Positions 43,657 through 50,717 of a stretch of DNA of 64,000 nt are shown here, one piece after another. The stretch is from UBA4732 sp002404095 (GTDB taxonomy: Bacteria; Planctomycetota; Planctomycetia; Gemmatales; Gemmataceae): positions 22,773 through 86,772 of the forward strand of contig DAIPWT010000009.1 of NCBI GenBank assembly GCA_036783645.1, in the 5' to 3' direction. Position 1 is the first letter of the stretch. Each line of letters begins with the position of its first letter. The translations under genes were made by a program, and so were the position numbers. The notes beneath the pieces were generated by a model that was not told the DNA's origin, ran no database searches, and was given only the letters and a program-made list of their open reading frames with translations.

Positions 43657-45690
43657 ATGATCCCTCGTATTGTTTTGGGTTTCTGCGCGGAAATCGCCAC
43701 GACGGAGTACACCTTCGCCTACGTCCTCGCGGCCGCCCACGAAGGCCGTTTGCTCAAAGCCGACTTCAGCATGTTCCCGCCGCAAGGCTCCATCTACGTG
43801 CCGCGGCCGTTGTTTCCCCATCAGTCCGTCCGCTTCCGCGACCTCGGCTTCTGGGACGTGGAGGAAGACCCCAACTTTGGCGACCGTAACCGCGGCGCCA
43901 AGTACCGCGCCTTCCGCCTCCGCGCCGACGTGCCGGCCGAGGTCGTCCGCGTCGATTGCCCTTCCTATCGGGCCGATGAGGTCCGCCAACACCTTATCGA
44001 ACGCGGCATCGAGGCGTTCTACCGCCTCGACGGCCGCGACCTGATGCTAGAGTTCGCCGACGGCGTCACGGCCGGTCCCGTGCGCGTTGAGCCGGCCGAC
44101 GACGACGGCCGTTTCCGCTGCGACCCCGAACACCTCGGCCAACCCCTTGGCGCCTGGCCGAATCGCGGCGCCCTTCAACCCGTCCTTGTCAACATGGGCC
44201 AGACCGCCCGCTGGTTCGTTTGGCCGCTGCCGCGCCCCGAATCCTTCATCGACCTCGCCTCCACCCGTCAGGTTCTCGACAGCCTTCAACACATCGGCAT
44301 CAGCCAGGAGTTGTACGACGATCTCATCGGCAAACTCGGTTTCATCGACCATGCCTCTCTCGTGCCGCCGCTGCACCGTAAGCGCTTACAGGTGCTGCTC
44401 GACGAGGCGCTCACCACGGGCAAGCAACTGGAAGCCTGCGTACCACTGCTACGCGACGATCCGAAGATGTTGGAGGCCGTCGAGCAGTACAAGCATCAGG
44501 TCGGCGAGGAATATCGCAGAGATTTGGAGACGCAAAAGTCTCAATTGGGCGACGAGGTGGGCGAGCTGGAAGCGCGTAAGAAGGGCGTCGAGGATCAGAT
44601 TGAAGAGGTGCGCAAGCGACTGATTGAGGAGGAGTCGCTAAAGGAAAAGACGGCCGAGTCGGTGGCCGAGGCCGTGTTCGCCCGCGCCCGTCAGGCGCAA
44701 AAAGAGGTCCACGGCATGTTGGCCGAGGTGGCGGTGTTACGGCCGTTCCTCAGCAATGGCGCCGCGCCGACGCCTGCCCTTCCGGCCGCGCGGGCGCTGG
44801 CCGTCGAGACGCATCGGCATGAGGCCGTTCCACTGGCGGGCACCGACGCCGCCTATTCCCATCTGAAAAGTCAGCTAGAGAACATCGGATTACAGCCGCG
44901 CTCCGCCTCGGCGGCCGCCCGCGAAACGCTGACGGCCCTGTCCTTGGGCCAGGCGGTTTTCCTCCAAGGGTCGATGGCCGCCGTGCTGGCGCGCACGATC
45001 ACCTCTGCTTTATCCGGGGCGCGCTGGGTCGAGCTGGACGTGCCGGCCGACATGAAAGACGGCGCCCTGGTCAAACCGGTCGTGGAGGCCGCGGCGGCGG
45101 AGGAAGGGCCGACGATGTTGGTCCTCAACGGCGCCAACCGCTCCTGCATCGACGCCTACGGTTCCGACCTCATTCGCATCCTCGCCGAGCGCGCCGCCGG
45201 CGTGCCGTCGGCGCCTGGTTTGATGCTTATAGGAGTGCTGTCCGAAGGACTCAGCGCCGTGCCGCCCGATCCGGTGCTGACGGCTCTGGGGCCGATCCTG
45301 CACACCGACTACCTCGCGTGGAAACGCGGCTGGAAGGCGCGGCCGACGCACCCAGGTCAGCTTACGGCCGGACCTTGGCCGCACCCCGATGGGCCGGATG
45401 AGGCGGCCCTCGATTACTTACTCGACGAGTTGCAGCCGACGCCAAACGAACTATGGCGCCACAACGTGCTGGCGGCGGATCGACGGCTGGCGGGCTGGCC
45501 GGGCGAGCCGGGCGCCCCGGACGCGCTCGATTCGGTGCTATTCGGTTGGGTGCTGCCGCGCTGCACAGCGGCCGGCGTCGATCTGTCGGAACACGCCGAC
45601 GCCTTCCGGCAGTTATTCCCTGAGCCGGATGAAATGGATCCGCGATTGAGGCTATTGCTGAAGGCGCACGGGGCGGCGGAAGTGTTTTGA
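43657..45690 (+). CDS. coiled-coil protein with degenerate AAA+ (McrB/MoxR-like) module
   Basis: A 677-residue protein of unknown function. Residues 1-270 form a globular region (MIPRIVLGFCAEIATTEYTF; FIDLASTRQVLDSLQHIGIS). About 275-360 is a charged coiled coil (GDEVGELEARKKGVEDQIEE). From about 400 the layout is that of an AAA+ ATPase, but the Walker A place reads GQAVFLQGSMAAV, lacking the GKS/T lysine, and the Walker B/sensor place reads MLVLNGANRS where McrB/MoxR proteins have DEINRA. This suggests loss of ATP hydrolysis and is my inference. ATG 43657 follows TGAGG. Solitary gene, with a terminator-type hairpin 6 bases after its stop. Confidence 0.75.
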   Translation: MIPRIVLGFCAEIATTEYTFAYVLAAAHEGRLLKADFSMFPPQGSIYVPRPLFPHQSVRFRDLGFWDVEEDPNFGDRNRGAKYRAFRLRADVPAEVVRVDCPSYRADEVRQHLIERGIEAFYRLDGRDLMLEFADGVTAGPVRVEPADDDGRFRCDPEHLGQPLGAWPNRGALQPVLVNMGQTARWFVWPLPRPESFIDLASTRQVLDSLQHIGISQELYDDLIGKLGFIDHASLVPPLHRKRLQVLLDEALTTGKQLEACVPLLRDDPKMLEAVEQYKHQVGEEYRRDLETQKSQLGDEVGELEARKKGVEDQIEEVRKRLIEEESLKEKTAESVAEAVFARARQAQKEVHGMLAEVAVLRPFLSNGAAPTPALPAARALAVETHRHEAVPLAGTDAAYSHLKSQLENIGLQPRSASAAARETLTALSLGQAVFLQGSMAAVLARTITSALSGARWVELDVPADMKDGALVKPVVEAAAAEEGPTMLVLNGANRSCIDAYGSDLIRILAERAAGVPSAPGLMLIGVLSEGLSAVPPDPVLTALGPILHTDYLAWKRGWKARPTHPGQLTAGPWPHPDGPDEAALDYLLDELQPTPNELWRHNVLAADRRLAGWPGEPGAPDALDSVLFGWVLPRCTAAGVDLSEHADAFRQLFPEPDEMDPRLRLLLKAHGAAEVF

Positions 45691-45696
45691 AAACGA

Positions 45697-45722
45697 GCCG
45701 TCGCCTCAATCGAGGCGACGGC
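45697..45722 (-). terminator. 11-bp hairpin between convergent genes
   Basis: GCCGTCGCCTC at 45697-45707 pairs perfectly with 45712-45722 around AATC. On the minus strand it is followed by TCGTTTTC, which fits a factor-independent terminator for the envelope-stress operon. It may also stop plus-strand transcripts. Confidence 0.7.
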
Positions 45723-45743
45723 CCCAAAATGAAACCGAACTAT

Positions 45744-46550
45744 TTAGAAACGACGCGATGGAACGTCGTGGAGTTCTTCTTCATCGGACGAGTGGGTCTC
45801 GAAAACCGTGCCTTCAACCGGCTTACCACCTAGCTTGGTCGTAAGGCCGTCCATGATTTCCCGCACGTGCGGAACCAGCGTTTCCGGAGCGGCCTTCACC
45901 GCCATGTCCCGGACTACGCCGAGCAGCGTGCCGATCGCCAGTTCTTTCACCTTGTTAATTTCAGGGCCAAACGTACTTTCCAGCGCGCCCATCCAGCCTC
46001 CGGCCGTGACCGCCGCCCCTCCTACAGAAGCCGCGGTCGATCCCACGGCCGATGCAGCCGCGCCGAGGTTTGAAGCTGCTGACCGGGCGAAACGGCTGAC
46101 GGTCGGCCCGAACGACTCGGCCGCACGACCCATCGCCCGCGCCGCCGGCGCGACATTCAACATCCGGCCGGCAACGAAGCCCACGACCACGGCGCCTCCC
46201 ACCATCAGGTAAGGATGATTACCCACCTGCCGATGGAGATCGAACGTTTGTCTGACGCCCTCCACGGTGTCGGCCATCGTCTCTTTGACGCTGTCCACCG
46301 TGCCCTGAACCGAGTCCTTCACACTGTCCACCGTGCCCTGAACCGAATCTTTCACGTTGTCAACCACGTCCCGCACACTCTGTATGGTGTCGGTGACGGT
46401 GGAAGTGGCGTTTTGCACCGAGTCGGCGACTGCGGAGGTAGCGCCCTGGACAGTGTCCATCACCTGTTTCTCCAGCTTTTCGAGTTTGTCGGAGAGGTCG
46501 GTGCGCGCGTCTTCCATCCTCTCACGGATTACTTCGGTTTCGTTGTCCAT
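45744..46550 (-). CDS. DUF3618-type membrane-associated protein
   Basis: A 268-residue protein starting MDNETEVIRERMEDARTDLS, the DUF3618 signature, followed by a repeated amphipathic stretch (VKDSVQGTVDS occurs twice in tandem), a glycine-rich membrane segment (YLMVGGAVVVGFVAGRML) and an Ala/Ser-rich tail. The ATG at 46550 has GGAG upstream and overlaps the preceding gene by 22 bases. Last gene of a three-gene module with a phage-holin-like protein and a helical stress protein, a set found in many bacteria and thought to act at the membrane under stress. Confidence 0.8.
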   Translation of the reverse strand: MDNETEVIRERMEDARTDLSDKLEKLEKQVMDTVQGATSAVADSVQNATSTVTDTIQSVRDVVDNVKDSVQGTVDSVKDSVQGTVDSVKETMADTVEGVRQTFDLHRQVGNHPYLMVGGAVVVGFVAGRMLNVAPAARAMGRAAESFGPTVSRFARSAASNLGAAASAVGSTAASVGGAAVTAGGWMGALESTFGPEINKVKELAIGTLLGVVRDMAVKAAPETLVPHVREIMDGLTTKLGGKPVEGTVFETHSSDEEELHDVPSRRF

Positions 46551-46936
46551 TCCAGATTCTCCTTCGTCGCTTCGGCGGCCTGTCGGCTCATGCCCAACGA
46601 CTTGAGGGTTTTTGAAGCGAAGTAGAGCAGGGCGCAGCCCACAACGCCGAAGACGACCGTGACAATGGCGTAACAGCCCCACAAGGGCAAGTGTTCCGGC
46701 GCCAACCAATTCAGGAGGTTTGCCAGCGTCAGGCCGAGAAGGATTAACGCCGTCATCGTAATGGCCGCGCCCGCGCCCAAAGTAGGCAGCGCCTCTTTGG
46801 TCCGATTGACGTCGTCCTTCAACTCGTGCTTGAACAGCAGCAGCTGCTGTTTGATCAATTCCTGGGCGTCAGTGACGATGCCGCTGAGCAGCGACGTCAC
46901 CGACGGCTCGGAATTGGTTTGAATGCGATCCGCCAT
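46529..46936 (-). CDS. holin-superfamily-like membrane protein (DUF1469 type)
   Basis: A 135-residue protein: an amphipathic N-terminal helix (ELIKQQLLLFKHELKDDVNR) and two membrane spans (LGAGAAITMTALILLGLTLA; WGCYAIVTVVFGVVGCALLY), the layout of the Actinobacterial Holin-X/DUF1469 family. AGGAG precedes ATG 46936, which begins two bases after the stop of the gene upstream. Despite the name of the family no lysis function is expected in this context. Confidence 0.82.
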   Translation of the reverse strand: MADRIQTNSEPSVTSLLSGIVTDAQELIKQQLLLFKHELKDDVNRTKEALPTLGAGAAITMTALILLGLTLANLLNWLAPEHLPLWGCYAIVTVVFGVVGCALLYFASKTLKSLGMSRQAAEATKENLEWTTKPK

Positions 46937-46938
46937 GA

Positions 46939-47421
46939 TCAACTCCTGGACGAAGTAGCCTTGGCCAGCAGGAAGCCGACGGCGACGCCGATCAGCAGGG
47001 CCGGAATCGGATTGCGACGGATCAGGCCGGTGAAGTCTTCGGCCACGCCGCTGAGACCCTGGTCTTCGAGGTATTGGCCGGTGCTGTCGAGGGCGCTGGC
47101 GACGCGGCCGGCGGCCGAGCCCATCATGCCTTCGCGGGGCGCGTTCTGACGAACCTGACCTGCTAAGGACTTGAGGCCGCTGCCGGCCGAGGACGTGGCG
47201 TCTTCGGCCCGGTGGCCGACGTAGGAGGCCGCTTCGCTGGCCTTCTGGCCGGCCGTGGAAGCGACGTCCCTGGCCTTATCCGCCAAGTTCGATGCCATGT
47301 CTTTGGCCTGGCCGTATGCGGCGGCGCCGAGATCCTGCGCTTTGTTCTTCACGTCCGTCGCGGCGCGGCTGGCGGTGGAAGCCAAGTCCTTGGCCTTGTC
47401 AGAAGTGGGGTTATTTGCCAT
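46939..47421 (-). CDS. helical stress-type protein with C-terminal membrane span
   Basis: A 160-residue Ala/Lys/Ser-rich protein built of 11-residue helical repeats (KAKDLASTASRAATDVKNKA, QDLGAAAYGQAKDMASNLAD), like LEA or apolipoprotein-type repeats, with a short membrane segment at the end (IPALLIGVAVGFLLAKA). GGGAG precedes ATG 47421. It is the first gene of the module and its stop is two bases before the holin-like start. Similar proteins accompany DUF883/DUF3618 genes; a role in membrane protection is inferred. Confidence 0.8.
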   Translation of the reverse strand: MANNPTSDKAKDLASTASRAATDVKNKAQDLGAAAYGQAKDMASNLADKARDVASTAGQKASEAASYVGHRAEDATSSAGSGLKSLAGQVRQNAPREGMMGSAAGRVASALDSTGQYLEDQGLSGVAEDFTGLIRRNPIPALLIGVAVGFLLAKATSSRS

Positions 47422-47584
47422 TGATCTACTCCCTTTTATGCGGTTAATGGTTGATTTCCCGGCGAGGGCGGCGTTCCAACAGTTGGACCGCCAACCCCTA
47501 GGCGTCCGAGAAGCATTCCGGAACCGCGTCCGGTAGCGGTCAACCTTCACGCAACAACCATGCCAACTTTTCTATATCGTAGAA

Positions 47585-47656
47585 CCCCTTGGCGAGCGGC
47601 GGGGTTTGTCCCCGCCGTCCGAACCCGCCGGGATAAACCCGGCGGCTCGCCAGGGT
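47585..47656. repeat. three-way-junction-like palindrome
   Basis: A closing stem (CTTGGCGAGC with GCTCGCCAGG) encloses two hairpins, GGCGGGGTTTGTCCCCGCC and CCGCCGGGATAAACCCGGCGG. All three stems are perfect or nearly so, giving a cloverleaf without an anticodon-like arm. It lies between divergent genes. Confidence 0.7.
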
Positions 47657-47853
47657 GTGGGCGGCGCAGAAATGAGCAGATTGCTGCCCACGCAGGGGCG
47701 GGTCAAATGGAGTAGGAAGGCGGGCGGCTCGCGGGGAGTGCTTGCGTTCCGCCAGATCACCGGCGACAATGACCGGGGAGGCCGGGAGTCGCCATGATCG
47801 CATACGAAACGCAACTCAATCAGGATCTTCGATGGGCGCTCCAGGAGGGAAGC

Positions 47854-48606
47854 ATGCACTTCGAGGAGGCGAGCGCGGTCCACCGCACCCTACGACGAGT
47901 CGTGAAGCGGCTGGATGAACTGGGCGTGTCCTACGCGGTGGCGGGCGGCATGGCATTGTTCCTCCACGGTTTCCGCCGCTTCACCGAGGACGTGGACATT
48001 TTGGTCACGAAGGACGGCCTTCGCCTCATCCACGAGCAGCTGGAGGGGTTAGGATACGTCGCGCCGTTCCAGGGAAGCAAGAACCTGCGGGACGCGGACA
48101 CCGGCGTGCGCATCGAGTTCCTCGTGACCGGCGAGTACCCGGGCGACGGCAAACCCAAGCCGGTGGCGTTTCCGGACCCGGCGGCCGTCGGCGTTGAGCG
48201 GGACGGCGTCCGTGACGGGGACCGGGGCGAAGAAGTCCCCGCGCTCGCGCAGCCCTTGCCGCAACAGCCAGCGCCGAATGCGGCGATACTTCAAGGAGTC
48301 GAATGGGTGGAACCGCTCCAGGCCGAGGGCCGTGATATTGTACCCGGAGCTGTAAACAATCGGGACCATCGCCCTTCACGGTTCGCGCCTCACGACCTGC
48401 CGCCGTCGGCCGCCCCTACGGACATAACGGACAGGGCCGGCGTCCCGCCACGGCGACCTCGCCGCGTCGGTAGACGACGGCCTGTATCGGCGCGTCCCTT
48501 CCGCTCAGAGCCGTCAGGCCGGGTCGCACTGGTGCTTGAAATCCATGATGAACAGGTCGTCGGGCGACGTGGAATCGTCGATTACAAAGGAGAAGCGGTG
48601 CAATAA
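47854..48606 (+). pseudogene. nucleotidyltransferase, 3' part replaced
   Basis: The first 112 residues (MHFEEASAVHRTLRRVVKRL, then DELGVSYAVAGGMALFLHGF and TEDVDILV) are a minimal nucleotidyltransferase with the GG and DxD catalytic pattern, of the kind linked to toxin-antitoxin systems. Similarity stops near 48190 (PDPAAVGVE). The frame remains open to 48606, but those codons are antisense to a histone-deacetylase-like fragment and Arg/Pro-rich. GGAGGG precedes ATG 47854; an ATG at 47794 also has GGGAG. The N-terminal half keeps its catalytic residues, yet the fold is incomplete. Confidence 0.7.
48193..48369 (-). pseudogene. histone deacetylase-like protein, N-terminal fragment
   Basis: MVPIVYSSGYNITALGLERF followed by HPFDSLKYRRIRRWLLRQGL is the start of the class I/II histone-deacetylase-like (acetoin utilisation/amidohydrolase) family. 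After about 58 residues the similarity ends where the nucleotidyltransferase on the other strand ends. All zinc ligands are missing. The two genes were therefore joined tail to middle by one deletion or rearrangement. Confidence 0.7.
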
Positions 48607-48804
48607 GGCTCCGTCGGCTACGGGCAGAGAGTATAGGAAAAACCGCTGATCCGCCGGGTGGCGCCATGAGCGGTAAAGGTGGTAACGGTTCTCAAGGTCG
48701 TCGCGCAGCCCGACGCGGAAGCGTATCATCGCGTCGCGCGACAGTTGAGGTCGGCACTCGCCCAATCTCCGGCTCATCTCTTTGTCGATGCGAAGGCGGC
48801 GCAC
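48514..48804 (-). CDS. small hypothetical protein
   Basis: A 96-residue basic protein (starting RRLRIDKEMSRRLGECRPQL, with NRYHLYRSWRHPADQRFFLY and DDSTSPDDLFIMDFKHQCDP). GTG 48804 begins three bases after the stop of the upstream gene, with GGGAG as ribosome site, so the two are coupled. No family is recognised. The small basic downstream protein after a helical acidic one resembles a toxin-antitoxin-like layout, an idea from layout only. Confidence 0.65.
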   Translation of the reverse strand: MRRLRIDKEMSRRLGECRPQLSRDAMIRFRVGLRDDLENRYHLYRSWRHPADQRFFLYSLPVADGALLHRFSFVIDDSTSPDDLFIMDFKHQCDPA

Positions 48805-48807
48805 GGG

Positions 48808-49353
48808 CTACTCCCGCACCCAGGAGCCGCCCGCTTGGACGCGGGACAACACATCGGTTAGCTCTTCATGGTCGCCCCGCGCGTAAGCCGCCTGCGCCCT
48901 GGCGATCCGCTCGGGGTCCAGTATCGGCGCCGGGAGGCCGAGCATCTCCCAGCGCGCCAGGCGCTCCCGTGCCCAAAGGGGAAACTCGGCGGCCCGGGCT
49001 TCCAGTTCATCAAGGCGCGCCAGCGGCCGCTCGAACAGGGGGGCCTCCTCCCGGACGTTGCGGAGCGCCTCTAGCAATACCTGCGCGGCGTCATCCAGCA
49101 CCCACCGCAATACTTCCGCCTCGGTCGCCCGGTCCTTGTCGGGGTTCCTGAGAGCCGTCTCCCACATCGCCTCCCAAATGCGGGCCGCCTGATCCGCTAG
49201 GGCGAGTACAGCGGCGATGTGGCTTTCGGTTGCAATCTTGAATTCCTCGGCCAAGATTCTTATCTGTTCCAGCAGGTCGATCCGGGGCTTCGCCTCGGCG
49301 CCTCTCAGCCTGCGCGTTTCTTCCCGGAAGCGTTGTAGTGTGTCGGTTGGCAT
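48808..49353 (-). CDS. helical hypothetical protein, first gene of a pair
   Basis: A 181-residue, almost entirely helical acidic protein (MPTDTLQRFREETRRLRGAE, then LAEEFKIATESHIAAVLALA and LARLDELEARAAEFPLWARE). GGAGGAG about eight bases upstream supports ATG 49353; 28 codons upstream look non-coding. Coupled to the 96-residue gene. Function unknown; long amphipathic helices could form a coiled coil or bundle. Confidence 0.7.
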   Translation of the reverse strand: MPTDTLQRFREETRRLRGAEAKPRIDLLEQIRILAEEFKIATESHIAAVLALADQAARIWEAMWETALRNPDKDRATEAEVLRWVLDDAAQVLLEALRNVREEAPLFERPLARLDELEARAAEFPLWARERLARWEMLGLPAPILDPERIARAQAAYARGDHEELTDVLSRVQAGGSWVRE

Positions 49354-49440
49354 AGCCTTGCTCCTCCTCCACGTATTGTCGCAGAAAAGCTTAAGTAAAT
49401 ACAGGCCGGGCCGCTCGAATCGCATCCAGCATGTCAAAAA

Positions 49441-50208
49441 CTAAAACGCCACCACCACAACCTGAATGACCTTCACCAGCAACACATCCGATACCAGCAC
49501 CAGAAACAAGGCCGCCACCACGCCGGCGGTGGCCGCCCGGCCGACGCCTTCGGCGCCGCCGCGCGCGTTCATGCCGAAGTAACAGCCCGACGCCCCGATA
49601 AGCCAACCGAACACCACGGTCTTGAGCGTGGCCGGGATGGCGTCTCGCAACGTGAGGACGCGCAAACATTCGTTAAAGAATTGCCGGCCGGTGAGCGTAC
49701 CGCCGAGCGTCTCGGCCAACCAGCCGGCGACGAGCGCCGTGACGGCGATAAAAATGGTGAGCAGCGGCAGCGCCAACATACACGCCAACACGCGGGGCGC
49801 CGTCAGCTCGCGCATCGGCGAGAGACCCTGCGCTTCGAGGGCGTCGATTTGTTCGGTAAGGACCATTGCACCGAGGCCGGCGCCGAGGCTGGCCCCGGTA
49901 CGGCCCGCGACGATCAGCCCCGCCGCCAGGGGCGCGAACTCCAAAACCACAGCCAGAGCCAGAGCTTGCGGTAAGTAGACCACCGCGCCTGGCCCGGCGA
50001 CGGCCGTCAGGGTGCCGCGCAGGTGCAGCCAGACGACCACGCCGATGGCCGTGCCGGCCGTCAACGCGAGGGGCAACGCTCCCATCAGCACGTCGGACAG
50101 CTGAGCGGCCAACTCGCGCGGCCGAACCAAGGCGTGCGGTAACGCCGCCAAGGAGCGCAGGGCGAAGTGGGTGAGACGGCCCAGGGTTTCGAGCGCGGCG
50201 AACATCAT
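49441..50208 (-). CDS. MlaE-family lipid transport permease (paralogue 2)
   Basis: A 255-residue integral membrane protein of the MlaE/YrbE family: five to six hydrophobic segments and the hallmark cytoplasmic helix GAMVLTEQIDALEAQGLSPM (compare MRITEQIDAMACLG in the paralogue at 57050). It should be the permease of an ABC transporter moving phospholipid between membranes, but no ATPase or MCE protein is beside it, so it may share those of the 57-60 kb operon. The ATG starts one base after the stop of the 143-residue gene, the last gene of an operon headed by a giant patatin. Confidence 0.9.
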   Translation of the reverse strand: MMFAALETLGRLTHFALRSLAALPHALVRPRELAAQLSDVLMGALPLALTAGTAIGVVVWLHLRGTLTAVAGPGAVVYLPQALALAVVLEFAPLAAGLIVAGRTGASLGAGLGAMVLTEQIDALEAQGLSPMRELTAPRVLACMLALPLLTIFIAVTALVAGWLAETLGGTLTGRQFFNECLRVLTLRDAIPATLKTVVFGWLIGASGCYFGMNARGGAEGVGRAATAGVVAALFLVLVSDVLLVKVIQVVVVAF

Positions 50209-50209
50209 C

Positions 50210-50641
50210 TTAGACGGTTGCCAAGACCGGTTCACGTTTCGCGCCCCTGGCGCGCCGCGTCTGGGTTTCCTTACGGAACAGACTGAGTAGCTCCATCCGC
50301 AGGTCAACGTCGTCGGCGCCGCGGCTATCCCATTCGCGCAACACGCGCGACGTGGCAGGGTTAAGACCGGCGACGCGGTGCAGCCAGGAGATGCCGGCGT
50401 CCTGGTTAAGATGGGCGGTGCGGGGATGGTGCCAGGCCGCGTGAGAGGCAAGGCAGCCCATTGGAGCGGATTTGGTGAAGCAGCCGTGAATGAGAAACGG
50501 ACTACCTTTTTCCAGCATTTCGATGATCCGGTCGAGGCCGGCGTCGGTGAGGTTCGGCAGCCAGGCGGAGCGCAATTCGACCGCACATTCGGCGGAAAGC
50601 ATGGCGGACTCCTTTGGAACGGACGGGAGACTTTCAGACAT
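50210..50641 (-). CDS. small conserved-looking protein in patatin-MlaE operon
   Basis: A 143-residue protein (MSESLPSVPKESAMLSAECA, LRSAWLPNLTDAGLDRIIEM, GCFTKSAPMGCLASHAAWHH). The Cys/His-rich centre could bind a metal. I know no named family. GGGAG ten bases upstream supports ATG 50641; ATG 50602 is an alternative. It sits 76 bases after the patatin stop and directly before the MlaE gene. Confidence 0.75.
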   Translation of the reverse strand: MSESLPSVPKESAMLSAECAVELRSAWLPNLTDAGLDRIIEMLEKGSPFLIHGCFTKSAPMGCLASHAAWHHPRTAHLNQDAGISWLHRVAGLNPATSRVLREWDSRGADDVDLRMELLSLFRKETQTRRARGAKREPVLATV

Positions 50642-50717
50642 CGTGGAATGCTCCCACGAAAAGGCAAAGCTATTGTACCCGTTGGAGTCAAGGTTGTCAC
50701 CGTTTTTCCGCGCCAGC

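Noticed and set aside
46260..46360. tandem DNA repeat (CACTGTCCACCGTGCCCTGA)
   Set aside because: It is the coding repeat of the VKDSVQGTVDS stretch in the DUF3618-type protein, not a separate element.
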